From contig CAKRSS010000089.1 in NCBI GenBank assembly GCA_934401725.1, forward strand, positions 1-5,835: DNA of 5,835 nucleotides, written 5' to 3'. The stretch comes from an uncultured Eubacteriales bacterium. GTDB lineage: Bacteria; Bacillota; Clostridia; Oscillospirales; CAG-272. Under the pieces are notes generated by a model. The model did no database searches, was not told the origin of the DNA, and saw only the letters and a list, made by a program, of their open reading frames with translations. The position numbers and the translations under genes were made by a program. Within the stretch, counting starts at the first letter, position 1, and the number at the start of each line of letters is the position of its first letter. Below are positions 1-5,709 of this stretch, piece after piece.

Positions 1-11
1 CGATTCTTTTG

Positions 12-42
12 AAGATAATTATGCCTTCGGCATAATTATCTT
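12..42. repeat. Perfect 14-bp inverted repeat
   Basis: Arms at 12-25 and 29-42 are perfectly complementary around a 3-nt centre (TTC), giving a strong AT-rich hairpin with a GCC/GGC tip. Neither side is followed by a good T-run: the plus-strand exit is GCTCTTTC and the minus-strand exit is CAAAAGAA. It is therefore not a canonical intrinsic terminator. It may be a processing or stabilising hairpin, or a dispersed palindromic repeat, near the end of an off-window gene. Confidence 0.7.
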
Positions 43-68
43 GCTCTTTCTCTGCTCGCGGCAGAAAA

Positions 69-133
69 GTACACTTCCCCACCGTCGGTGGCCTCCACGG
101 CGAGAACCTGCCGAGGCAAAAGAACTCTTTTTT
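69..133. repeat. Intergenic repeat, copy A (about 65 bp)
   Basis: The first 34 bases (69-102) match 163-196 at 31 of 34 positions. The following part, ending in AAAGAACT and a T-run, is also recognisably shared with 197-227. The copies are offset by 94 bp. Each holds a central palindrome, here CCACCG-T-CGGTGG (79-91). No reading frame or similarity to a transposase end is apparent. The function is unknown. Confidence 0.65.
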
Positions 134-162
134 AAAAAACGCTTTCCGCCGACGTTCGGCGA

Positions 163-227
163 GTACACTTCTCCACCGTTGGTGGCCTTCACGGCGTGCG
201 CCTGCCAAGGCTAAAGAACTTATTTTT
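163..227. repeat. Intergenic repeat, copy B (about 65 bp)
   Basis: Second copy of the element at 69-133. The palindrome is kept as CCACCG-T-TGGTGG (173-185); the C-to-T change keeps pairing as a G-U wobble in a plus-strand transcript. Near its 3' end a small GCCT/AGGC hairpin (200-203 with 208-211) precedes the shared AAAGAACTT tail. Confidence 0.65.
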
Positions 228-229
228 CG

Positions 230-256
230 TACAGGCATATGCAATACGCCTCACCC
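230..256. repeat. 27-bp repeat with ATATGCAATAC-loop hairpin, copy 1
   Basis: These 27 bases are identical to the reverse complement of 5755-5781 on the other side of the operon. The core is a 4-bp stem AGGC (233-236) / GCCT (248-251) around the 11-nt loop ATATGCAATAC. A related hairpin with a different stem but the same loop lies at 366-384. It is followed by CCGGCGCGCAC (260-270), an 11-mer that also recurs at the right edge (reverse complement of 5805-5815). Confidence 0.8.
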
Positions 257-268
257 CGTCCGGCGCGC

Positions 269-290
269 ACGCCAAAGCCAAAGAACTTTT
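269..290. repeat. Partial third copy of the repeat tail
   Basis: CGCCAAAGCCAAAGAACT (270-287) resembles TGCCAAGGCTAAAGAACT (203-220, copy B) and TGCCGAGGCAAAAGAACT (109-126, copy A). All three are followed by T-rich sequence. In this copy the palindromic head found in A and B is replaced by the hairpin at 233-251, so the units look modular. Confidence 0.5.
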
Positions 291-296
291 CTTAAC

Positions 297-335
297 AAAA
301 AAGCGGTCCCCACCGGACGTCCCGGTGAGAACCGC
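297..335 (-). terminator. Rho-independent terminator of the rimP-infB operon
   Basis: On the minus strand the sequence reads GCGGTTCTCACCGG, a 5-nt loop, CCGGTGGGGACCGC, then six T residues. Arms are 322-335 and 303-316, loop 317-321, T-tract 302-297. The 14-bp stem is complete in RNA if two G-U pairs are allowed. It begins 66 nt past the infB stop codon and is oriented to end transcription of the operon. Because of the two G-U pairs, the plus-strand version would have two A-C mismatches, and it lacks a T-run, so it works in one direction only. Confidence 0.93.
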
Positions 336-365
336 AAACTCAAAATTCAATTAAAACCAGCACAC

Positions 366-384
366 GGACATATGCAATACGTCC
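366..384. repeat. ATATGCAATAC-loop hairpin, copy 2 (covarying stem)
   Basis: Stem GGAC (366-369) / GTCC (381-384) encloses the same 11-nt loop found at 237-247 and, inverted, at 5764-5774. Compared with copy 1 (AGGC/GCCT), two stem positions changed on both sides so that pairing is kept (A-T to G-C and G-C to A-T). It is followed by ACCCCG, also shared with copy 1. It lies between the infB stop and its terminator, so it is transcribed as part of the operon 3' UTR. Confidence 0.65.
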
Positions 385-401
385 ACCCCGCAGGGTCTCC
401 G

Positions 402-3227
402 TTACTGCTCTATCTCCTCCATCACATACGCCTCGAGGACGTCCCCGATCTTGAGGTCGCTGAAGCGCTCGAGGCCGATGCCGCACTCGTAGCCCGCCGC
501 AACCTCGCGGACGTCGTCCTTGAAGCGGCGCAGCGAGGAAATCTTGTCCTCGAAGACAACTACGCCAGCACGGACAACGCGGATGAGCGACGCGCGCGTG
601 ACCTTGCCGTCCTGGACGTAGGAGCCCGCAATGGTTCCGACGTTCGGCACGTGAATGGTCTGGCGCACCTCGGCGTGGCCGAGCAGGTTCTCGCGGTACT
701 TGGGCGCGAGCATGCCCTTCATGGCGGCCGTTATCTCCTCGATGCAGCTGTAAATGACACGATAGGTGCGTATCTCGACGTTCTGACGCTCCGCGCTGTC
801 GAGCGCGCTCTTGTCAGGACGCACGTTGAAGCCGACGATGATGGCGTTGGACGCAGCGGCAAACATAACGTCGCCCTCCGTGATACCACCCGCCGCGGCG
901 TGAATAACCTTGACCTTGACCTCCTCATTGGAGATCTTCTCGAGCGAGGCCTTGACCGCCTCGGCCGAGCCGCCGACGTCTGCCTTGACAATAATGTTGA
1001 GCACCTTGACGCCCTCCGAAATCTGCGCGAACAGATCGTTGAGGTTGGCGCGGGCGTTGGCCTTGAAGACCTCCTCCTTCGCCTTGTCGCGGCGCTGATC
1101 GGCCAGCGTGCGGGCCATCTTCTCGTCCTCAACGGCGTTGAACTCGTCGCCCGAGGTCGGAACCTCGGCAAGTCCCGTGATCTCAACCGGCACCGACGGC
1201 GTCGCCGCCTTGACGGTGCGGCCGTTGTAGTCCGTCATGGCGCGGACACGACCGACTGCCGTGCCTGCAATGACCACGTCGCCCGCGCGCAGCGTGCCGT
1301 TCTGAACCAGCACCGTCGCGACCGGGCCACGGCCCTTGTCCAGCTTTGCCTCAATTACGATACCCTTGGCGCGGCGGTTGGGGTTGGCCTTGAGCTCCTT
1401 GACCTCGGCCACGAGCAGAACGCTCTCGAGCAGGTCGTCAATGCCCTGCCCTGTCAGCGCCGAAACGGGAACGCAGATGACGTCGCCGCCCCATGCCTCG
1501 GGAACCAGCTCGTACTTTGTCAGCTCCTGCATGACGTGGTCGGGATTTGCCGACGGCTTATCCATCTTGTTGATGGCGACGATGATGTCGACGCCCGCCG
1601 CCTTGGCGTGGTTGATGGCCTCGACCGTCTGCGGCATGATGCCGTCGTCGGCGGCGACGACCAGAATAGCTATATCGGTAGCCTGTGCACCGCGGGCACG
1701 CATGGCAGTGAACGCCTCGTGACCGGGGGTGTCGAGGAAGGTGATGTCCTTGCCCTTGACCTTGACACGGTAAGCGCCGATGTGCTGTGTGATACCGCCC
1801 GCCTCGCCGGAGGTCACGTTGGTGTGACGGATGGCGTCGAGTAGTGAGGTCTTGCCGTGGTCGACGTGACCCATGACGCAGACGACAGGCGCGCGCTCGA
1901 CCAGAGACGCCTCGTCGTCGGTCTGCTCGTCGAACAGCTTCTCCTCGATTGTGACCGTGACCTCGCGCGTCACCTCTGCGCCGAGCTCGTCAGCGATGAG
2001 GTAGGCGGTGTCAAAGTCGACAAACTCGTTGACAGTGACCATCATGCCCATAAGCATGAGGCGCTTGACCACCTCGCCCGCCGTCACCTTGAGGCGCGAT
2101 GCCAGCTCGCCGACGCTGATTTCGTCGGGAATGGACACCTTGACGGGCTGTTTCTTTATAATTACCTGCTTCTTCTGTCCGAAGCGGCCGCGGTTCTGGT
2201 TCTGGCGGGAGGACTGCTGATCCGTGTTCTTTTTCTTGACCCTCTCGCTTCCGCCGCGCATGTCGCGGATGGACTCGGGAACGATGTTATCCAGCTTATC
2301 GTCGTATTTGGAGAGGTCGACGGTCGTGCCGCGCGTGTCGACAACACGGGGGCCGGTGCCCTCCTTCCGGGGACCCTGACCGCGCACGATAGGCTGCGCC
2401 TGGAAGGTGTCGCGGGGCTGACCCTGGCGCTCGGGGCGCTTGCCGCCCTGACCGGGTCTCTGTCCCTGGCCGCCCTGTCCGCCATACGGTCTGTCGGATT
2501 GGCCGGACGGACGATCCTGTCTGCCGTCCGGACGGCCGCCCTGAGCGCCTGCGGGGCGCTGACCGCCCTGGGAATAGGGCTGGCGCTGACCCTGCGCACC
2601 GGCGGGACGCTGACCCTGACCGTAGGGACGGTCGGAGCGCTGTCCGTTCTGGCTGTTGTTCTGTCCGGACTGTCCGGATTGTCCGTCTCTGCGCGGCTGA
2701 CCCTGCTGAGCGGTCTGGCCGGGACGGTTATTGCCTCCCGACTGACGGTTGTCGGGGCGGCTGTCCTGACGATTGTCCTGACGCGGCGCGCGGGGCGCGT
2801 CGGACTTGGGAGCATCCTTGGGCGCGGCGGCTTTTGCGGCCTTTTCGGCAGCGGCTTTGTCGGCGGCAGCCTTTTCGGCAACTGCTTTTTCAGCGGCGGC
2901 CTTATCGGCGGCTGCTTTCTCGGCTGCGGCTTTTTCGGCTGCGGCTTTTTCGGCTGCGGCTTTTTCAGCTGCGGCCTTTTCGGTATCGGCTTTGGGAGGG
3001 CGTGCGGTGGAAGGTATATATGTTATACCGTCAATGTAGTCCTCGATATTGGTGATCTGGTTTGCCTTTGTGAGCTCGTCGAAAATATAGTTGAACTCCT
3101 CAGCCTCCAGATTTCTCTGAGTCTTGATCTCAACCCCCTTCTCGGTGAGAAAATCGTTGAGCTCCTTGCCCTTCATGCCGAGATCCTTTGCCAATTGATT
3201 TACTTTGAACTGCGGTGTAATTGCCAT
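402..3227 (-). CDS. infB: Translation initiation factor IF-2
   Basis: IF2 is the translational GTPase that places initiator fMet-tRNA on the 30S subunit and promotes 50S joining. The chosen start gives 941 residues. An IF2_N helical domain lies at about 6-55, followed by ten alanine/lysine pentads (83-131), a long disordered Q/G/R/P/N-rich linker (about 133-365) and a second IF2_N domain (367-418). The G domain starts near 447 with all GTPase motifs intact: GHVDHGKT (453-460), GGITQHIG (477-484), DTPGHE (499-504), NKMD (553-556) and SAL (589-591). Domains II, III and the fMet-tRNA-binding C-terminal domain follow to the end (IEEIEQ-type acidic tail). The protein is longer than the roughly 720 residues of Bacillus because of the linker. 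The ATG at 3227 is preferred over the ATG at 3245 because GGAGGG lies just upstream of it and the protein then begins MAITPQFKV. It starts 32 nt after ylxQ and is the last gene of the operon. Confidence 0.98.
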   Translation of the reverse strand: MAITPQFKVNQLAKDLGMKGKELNDFLTEKGVEIKTQRNLEAEEFNYIFDELTKANQITNIEDYIDGITYIPSTARPPKADTEKAAAEKAAAEKAAAEKAAAEKAAADKAAAEKAVAEKAAADKAAAEKAAKAAAPKDAPKSDAPRAPRQDNRQDSRPDNRQSGGNNRPGQTAQQGQPRRDGQSGQSGQNNSQNGQRSDRPYGQGQRPAGAQGQRQPYSQGGQRPAGAQGGRPDGRQDRPSGQSDRPYGGQGGQGQRPGQGGKRPERQGQPRDTFQAQPIVRGQGPRKEGTGPRVVDTRGTTVDLSKYDDKLDNIVPESIRDMRGGSERVKKKNTDQQSSRQNQNRGRFGQKKQVIIKKQPVKVSIPDEISVGELASRLKVTAGEVVKRLMLMGMMVTVNEFVDFDTAYLIADELGAEVTREVTVTIEEKLFDEQTDDEASLVERAPVVCVMGHVDHGKTSLLDAIRHTNVTSGEAGGITQHIGAYRVKVKGKDITFLDTPGHEAFTAMRARGAQATDIAILVVAADDGIMPQTVEAINHAKAAGVDIIVAINKMDKPSANPDHVMQELTKYELVPEAWGGDVICVPVSALTGQGIDDLLESVLLVAEVKELKANPNRRAKGIVIEAKLDKGRGPVATVLVQNGTLRAGDVVIAGTAVGRVRAMTDYNGRTVKAATPSVPVEITGLAEVPTSGDEFNAVEDEKMARTLADQRRDKAKEEVFKANARANLNDLFAQISEGVKVLNIIVKADVGGSAEAVKASLEKISNEEVKVKVIHAAAGGITEGDVMFAAASNAIIVGFNVRPDKSALDSAERQNVEIRTYRVIYSCIEEITAAMKGMLAPKYRENLLGHAEVRQTIHVPNVGTIAGSYVQDGKVTRASLIRVVRAGVVVFEDKISSLRRFKDDVREVAAGYECGIGLERFSDLKIGDVLEAYVMEEIEQ
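2346..2801 (-). other. Region coding the disordered Q/G/R/P-rich linker of IF2
   Basis: This part of infB codes residues 143-294, made almost only of Q, G, R, P, D, N and S. Short peptide units recur: QRPAGAQG at 206-213 and 223-230, and SDRPYG at 198-203 and 244-249. No folded domain is expected. Linkers between the IF2_N modules vary widely in length between bacteria. The composition resembles RGG/QG-rich RNA-binding disordered segments, but such a role here is inference. Confidence 0.8.
2835..2981 (-). repeat. 15-bp tandem repeat coding EKAAA pentads in IF2
   Basis: About ten units of 15 bp code (E/D)KA(A/V)A pentapeptides, residues 83-131 of IF2. Three consecutive units around 2921-2966 are identical at the DNA level, while outer units carry synonymous or E-to-D changes. 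The peptide should form a long charged single helix. The identical units suggest recent expansion by slippage or unequal exchange, so unit number may differ between strains. Confidence 0.9.
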
Positions 3228-3231
3228 ATAA

Positions 3232-3237
3232 CCCTCC
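3232..3237 (-). promoter_or_regulatory. Ribosome binding site deciding the infB start
   Basis: GGAGGG on the minus strand lies 4 nt before the ATG at 3225-3227. An in-frame ATG at 3243-3245 lies upstream of this site and has only a weak, distant AAGG, and using it would place the Shine-Dalgarno sequence inside the coding region. The site therefore supports the shorter product. The short spacing is a little tight but workable. Confidence 0.75.
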
Positions 3238-3259
3238 ATAATCATGTCTTGCGACGCCT

Positions 3260-3649
3260 TCAGCAGACGGCGTCCAGCTTTTTTTCCACTGCCCGGCAGA
3301 GATTTCCGTCAATTATCCCCACGGCGGCCAGCTCACGGTCGCGACCGAGCGCCCTCGCGAGCGTCGCGGCGTCGACCGGAATGGTTCTGTGTCTTGTTTT
3401 ATAGTATGTGCATTTGTCTGTCAGCTTTTTGTGCGTGTTCGCCGACGTACCCATAGCCTCGAGCACCAGCAACGGTGCCCGGCCGGGCGCGGCGCGCAGC
3501 GCCTCGCACACGCGGTCGGTGCCCGTGACGAGCGCGCCCGCTTTGGCGCACAGTCCGAGCATGCCGAGCAGAGCGGAGATGCTCCGCTCGCGCGCGGCAT
3601 CTGCGCCCGTGGCGTTGACGCCAGCGGCGTTGTTGTTTGCGTCACTCAT
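3260..3649 (-). CDS. rplGA: L7Ae-family kink-turn RNA-binding protein YlxQ
   Basis: This 129-residue protein belongs to the ribosomal L7Ae/L30e/YlxQ family. Bacillus YlxQ (RplGA) and its paralogue YbxF bind kink-turn RNA; the cellular role is not settled. The core runs from about residue 23: LLGLCAKAG-type helix (27-38), TGTDRVCEAL (42-51), the strand PLLVLEAMG (59-67) followed by SANTHKKLTDKC (69-80), and the late motif LAAVGIIDGNL (107-117). A 22-residue Asn/Ala-rich extension precedes the core and makes the protein longer than the roughly 100 residues of the Bacillus protein. The start is well supported: AGGTGA (3656-3661) lies 6 nt upstream, and the ATG overlaps the rnpM stop as ATGA, implying translational coupling. 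Confidence 0.93.
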   Translation of the reverse strand: MSDANNNAAGVNATGADAARERSISALLGMLGLCAKAGALVTGTDRVCEALRAAPGRAPLLVLEAMGTSANTHKKLTDKCTYYKTRHRTIPVDAATLARALGRDRELAAVGIIDGNLCRAVEKKLDAVC

Positions 3650-3993
3650 TTTGCGTCACCTGACTGCGGCTTGTTTGGCGCCGTGCTCTGTGTTTCACGC
3701 TGCGTCTCACGCTGTGCATGGCACTGTATCTCACGCTCCAGCTCGTCGTACAGTTCGTCGCTGATTTTGCAGTCGAGGTTATGCTCGATGCGGCGCGACT
3801 TGCGGGCGCGGGAGAAGCAGCGGACATCGGGGCAGATATACGCCCCGCGCCCCGACGCGCGGCCGTTGAAGTCAAGCGACACCGTGCCGTCCGGCGCGCG
3901 GACGACGCGGATAAGCTCGCGTTTGGGGCGGCGGGCGTTGCAGCCGAGGCACTGCCGCTCGGGTATTTTCTTTATTCTGACCGGCTGTTCCAT
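3646..3993 (-). CDS. rnpM: RNase P modulator RnpM (YlxR family)
   Basis: A 115-residue YlxR-family protein. Members are small basic RNA-binding proteins coded between nusA and infB; the Bacillus subtilis protein was reported to bind the RNase P RNA and reduce its activity in vitro. Family marks are RQCLGC (13-18), KRELIRVVR (24-32), the strand DGTVSLDFNG (35-44), GRGAYIC (48-54) and a helix beginning near C59. Four cysteines (15, 18, 54, 59) could form a metal site, which is inference. The tail after residue 90 is a hydrophilic extension with QRET repeated at 94-101, and is poorly conserved in the family. AAAGGAG (4003-4009) lies 9 nt before the ATG. The gene begins 36 nt after nusA and overlaps ylxQ by 4 nt. 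Confidence 0.95.
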   Translation of the reverse strand: MEQPVRIKKIPERQCLGCNARRPKRELIRVVRAPDGTVSLDFNGRASGRGAYICPDVRCFSRARKSRRIEHNLDCKISDELYDELEREIQCHAQRETQRETQSTAPNKPQSGDAK

Positions 3994-4029
3994 GGCTCTG
4001 CGCTCCTTTATGAATTTTGTAACAAAACG

Positions 4030-5052
4030 TTACGCTTTGATGTCGATCTTGATGCCTGTAAGTCTTGCGGCGAGGCGGGCGTTCTGCCCCTCCTTACCGA
4101 TGGCCAGCGACAGCTGATCCGCGTCGACGATGACGCGGCAGGCGCGCTCGGCTATCATTTCAACGCTGTTGACCGTTGCGGGAGCGAGCGCCGCTGCGAC
4201 GTACTCCTCGGGCACCTCGCTGTACTTGACGATGTCAATCTTCTCGCCGCGCAGCTCGTTGACGATGCTGGCGATACGCATACCGTGCGCGCCTATGCAT
4301 GCGCCGACGGGATCGACGTCGGGCTCGCGGGACATGACGGCGATTTTTGTTCTCGAGCCGGCCTCGCGCGCGACGCCCTTGACCACGACGATACCGTCCG
4401 CAATCTCGGGAACCTCAAGCTCGAACATACGGCGCACCAGGCCCGGGTGTATACGCGAGAGCGTGACCAGCGGACCGCGTGACTCCTTATTGACCTCGGA
4501 GATGAACACCTTTATCTTGTCGCCGACGGCGAAGGTTTCGCCTGGAATCTGCTCGCTCTTGAGCAGGACAGCGTAGCTTGTGCCGGTCTCAAGCACTATG
4601 TTTCCTGTGGTATTATCGACCTTGCTGACGGTGGCGGTGATGATTTCCTCGCGTTTGCTCTCGTAGGCCTCCTGCATTACGCGGCGCTCACCCTCGCGGA
4701 TGCCCTGAATAATGACGCTCTTGGCAGCGCCGGCCGACAGGCGGCGGAAGTTTTTGGGCTTGACCTCGGTCTCGACGACCTTACCGACAGTGTATCTCTT
4801 GCTGATAGCGCGGGCGTCCTCAAGTGAAATTTCAGTTTCGGGATCGGTGACCTCCTCGACGACATCCTTCTGCTGGTAGACCCTGACGTCCTCCTTCACC
4901 GGGTCGATGACGACGCGGACCTTGGTGTTTGCACCGTATTCCTTTTTGTAGGCGGAGACGAGGGCGGCTTCAATTTTCTCGAGCAGGTACTCTCTCGGGA
5001 TACCCTTTTCCTTCTCGAGCAGGTCCAATGCCGCAAAAAACTCCTTGTTCAT
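4030..5052 (-). CDS. nusA: Transcription termination/antitermination protein NusA
   Basis: NusA binds RNA polymerase and the nascent RNA, promoting pausing and hairpin-dependent termination and taking part in rRNA antitermination. The 340 residues show the RNA polymerase-binding N-terminal domain (1-125, with LLEKEKGIPREYLLEKIEAAL at 11-31), an S1 domain (about 136-200, ending TLSRIHPGLV), KH1 with the loop GAHG (254-257) followed by IVNELRGEKIDIV (263-275), and KH2 with IGKEGQNARLAARLTG (318-333). It ends right after KH2 (KIDIKA), so it lacks the acidic repeats of enterobacterial NusA and even the short tail of the Bacillus protein. The start is supported by close similarity to family N-termini; AAAGGA lies 12 nt upstream, which is a long spacing. 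Confidence 0.98.
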   Translation of the reverse strand: MNKEFFAALDLLEKEKGIPREYLLEKIEAALVSAYKKEYGANTKVRVVIDPVKEDVRVYQQKDVVEEVTDPETEISLEDARAISKRYTVGKVVETEVKPKNFRRLSAGAAKSVIIQGIREGERRVMQEAYESKREEIITATVSKVDNTTGNIVLETGTSYAVLLKSEQIPGETFAVGDKIKVFISEVNKESRGPLVTLSRIHPGLVRRMFELEVPEIADGIVVVKGVAREAGSRTKIAVMSREPDVDPVGACIGAHGMRIASIVNELRGEKIDIVKYSEVPEEYVAAALAPATVNSVEMIAERACRVIVDADQLSLAIGKEGQNARLAARLTGIKIDIKA

Positions 5053-5107
5053 GGCGGATCAAATTCCTTTCACTAGTTATTATCCTGATGTTTTAATTAT
5101 CTTGGAT

Positions 5108-5569
5108 TTAGTTGTCGAAATCAAACACGACGTGCATTTTCGACACAGCCGCGCGCGGTATCCGGTGGCCGCCGACGGTAACGCTTTCGGCATCATAGCC
5201 CTCGAGCGGGCCCGTGACGGACTTATGCCCCGACTCATCGGGTGCGAACAGTCTGACCTCGACCTTCTCGCCCATACAGGTGTCGAAGTGAAAGTCATAT
5301 TTGAGCTCGCGCTCGGCTCCGGGCGAGCTGACCTCGAGGTAATAGGAGACGTCGATGGGGTCGGCCTCATCGAGCAGCGGGTCGATGGCGCGGTGGAAGG
5401 CCTCGCAGTCGTCGATATTGATACCCTCGGGCTTATCGAGCGTAACGCGCAGCACTCGCCGTGCGCCCTCGCGGACGAATTCGACGTCCCAGACAGTATA
5501 ACCCATTCTCCCGGCGACGGGCGCGATAAGCTCGCGGACTGTCGCGGTAACGTTCTTATGGTTTGCCAC
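5108..5569 (-). CDS. rimP: Ribosome maturation factor RimP (GTG start)
   Basis: RimP assists late assembly of the 30S subunit, helping uS12 to join, and is the usual first gene of the nusA operon. The 153-residue length is normal. The N-terminal alpha/beta domain covers 1-84 with GYTVWDVEFVREG (23-35), LRVTLDKPEGINIDDCE (40-56) and the family signature YYLEVSSPGAERELK (76-90). The C-terminal SH3-like barrel covers 87-153. The start codon is GTG at 5567-5569, with AAAGGAG (5576-5582) 6 nt upstream; no in-frame ATG nearby gives a full-length domain. The gene is separated from nusA by 55 nt and follows a leader of about 65 nt with a hairpin. Confidence 0.97.
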   Translation of the reverse strand: MANHKNVTATVRELIAPVAGRMGYTVWDVEFVREGARRVLRVTLDKPEGINIDDCEAFHRAIDPLLDEADPIDVSYYLEVSSPGAERELKYDFHFDTCMGEKVEVRLFAPDESGHKSVTGPLEGYDAESVTVGGHRIPRAAVSKMHVVFDFDN

Positions 5570-5575
5570 AGACTT

Positions 5576-5582
5576 CTCCTTT
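5576..5582 (-). promoter_or_regulatory. Ribosome binding site for the rimP GTG start
   Basis: AAAGGAG on the minus strand with a 6-nt spacer to GTG. The strong site compensates for the less efficient start codon. It lies 9 nt downstream of the leader hairpin, so it should remain accessible when the hairpin is formed. Confidence 0.85.
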
Positions 5583-5591
5583 CAGAAATTA

Positions 5592-5615
5592 AGAGTGGGT
5601 CTCATGACCCACTCT
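5592..5615 (-). promoter_or_regulatory. Leader hairpin upstream of rimP
   Basis: On the minus strand AGAGTGGGTC (5615-5606) pairs perfectly with GACCCACTCT (5601-5592) around the loop ATGA. It sits in the transcript between the predicted start near 5636 and the rimP ribosome binding site. It is followed by TAATTTC, not a T-run, so it is not a standard intrinsic terminator. From memory, similar AGAGTGGG/CCCACTCT hairpins occur before rimP in other Firmicutes, which suggests a conserved leader element, perhaps for NusA-dependent pausing, RNA stability or processing. The function is inferred. Confidence 0.7.
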
Positions 5616-5642
5616 CAATCGTAATCTTCTCAATACACATAC

Positions 5643-5671
5643 AGTATATCACACCTCGCGCCGGATTGCAA
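5643..5671 (-). promoter_or_regulatory. Sigma-A-type promoter of the rimP-nusA-infB operon
   Basis: On the minus strand TTGCAA (5671-5666) is followed by a 17-nt spacer and TATACT (5648-5643). The base pattern TGA just before TATACT provides an extended -10. The expected start is near 5634-5638, giving a leader of about 65 nt. AT-rich sequence with A-tracts lies directly upstream and could act as an UP element. Confidence 0.88.
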
Positions 5672-5674
5672 TAG

Positions 5675-5708
5675 TTTTTTGAGATTTTCTTCATTTTTGA
5701 TAAATTTT
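5675..5708. promoter_or_regulatory. Phased A/T tracts between the two divergent promoters
   Basis: Plus-strand T-runs lie at 5675-5680, 5685-5688, 5694-5698 and 5705-5708, with centres 9 to 10.5 bp apart, close to one helical turn. Such phasing produces intrinsic DNA bending. For the minus-strand promoter these are A-tracts just upstream of -35, the position of an UP element contacted by the RNA polymerase alpha subunits. Confidence 0.6.
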
Positions 5709-5709
5709 A

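Larger units (their letters stand above)
1..401. other. Non-coding region downstream of infB with repeat mosaic
   Basis: No convincing gene was seen on either strand in this stretch of about 400 bases. It contains a perfect 14-bp inverted repeat (12-42), two diverged copies of a roughly 65-bp element (69-133 and 163-227), a partial third copy of its tail (269-290), a self-complementary T6A6 tract (128-139), a small palindrome with 6-bp arms (147-152 and 156-161), two copies of a hairpin with the loop ATATGCAATAC (233-251 and 366-384), and the operon terminator (297-335). The gene to the left lies outside the window, so its orientation is unknown. Confidence 0.75.

Noticed and set aside
12..42. 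Inverted repeat as an intrinsic terminator
   Set aside because: The stem is perfect but neither exit side has a proper T-run, so only an inverted repeat is claimed.
69..290. Repeat array as a CRISPR
   Set aside because: Only two or three diverged units of unequal spacing with internal palindromes and conserved tails; there are no regular spacers and no cas genes.
372..1844. Long plus-strand open frame of about 490 codons
   Set aside because: It lies antisense to the GTPase and C-terminal domains of infB, has no recognisable domain, and is the usual by-product of GC-rich third codon positions. The infB frame has every GTPase motif.
2359..2368. Strong Shine-Dalgarno-like GGAAGGAGGG inside infB, suggesting an internal IF2 isoform start
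   Set aside because: No in-frame ATG, GTG or TTG follows at a usable distance; the nearby GTG is out of frame. It is explained by the codons for RKEG.
2162..2881. Overlapping minus-strand frame of about 239 codons within infB
   Set aside because: It is an Arg/Pro/Ser-rich shift of the infB linker frame, with no domain and no supporting start signal at its beginning.
3228..3245. Upstream in-frame infB start at 3245
   Set aside because: It would place the GGAGGG site inside the gene and add MIMEGY, which is not like IF2 N-termini. The ATG at 3227 fits better.
1857..3404. Long plus-strand open frame with Gly/Phe/Cys-rich apparent membrane repeats
   Set aside because: The apparent hydrophobic repeats are the antisense reading of the EKAAA tandem repeat and Q/G-rich linker of infB. 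There is no ribosome binding site or family match.
3389..4117. Plus-strand open frame across rnpM and ylxQ
   Set aside because: It is antisense to two genes with clear family motifs and good ribosome binding sites, and has no recognisable features of its own.
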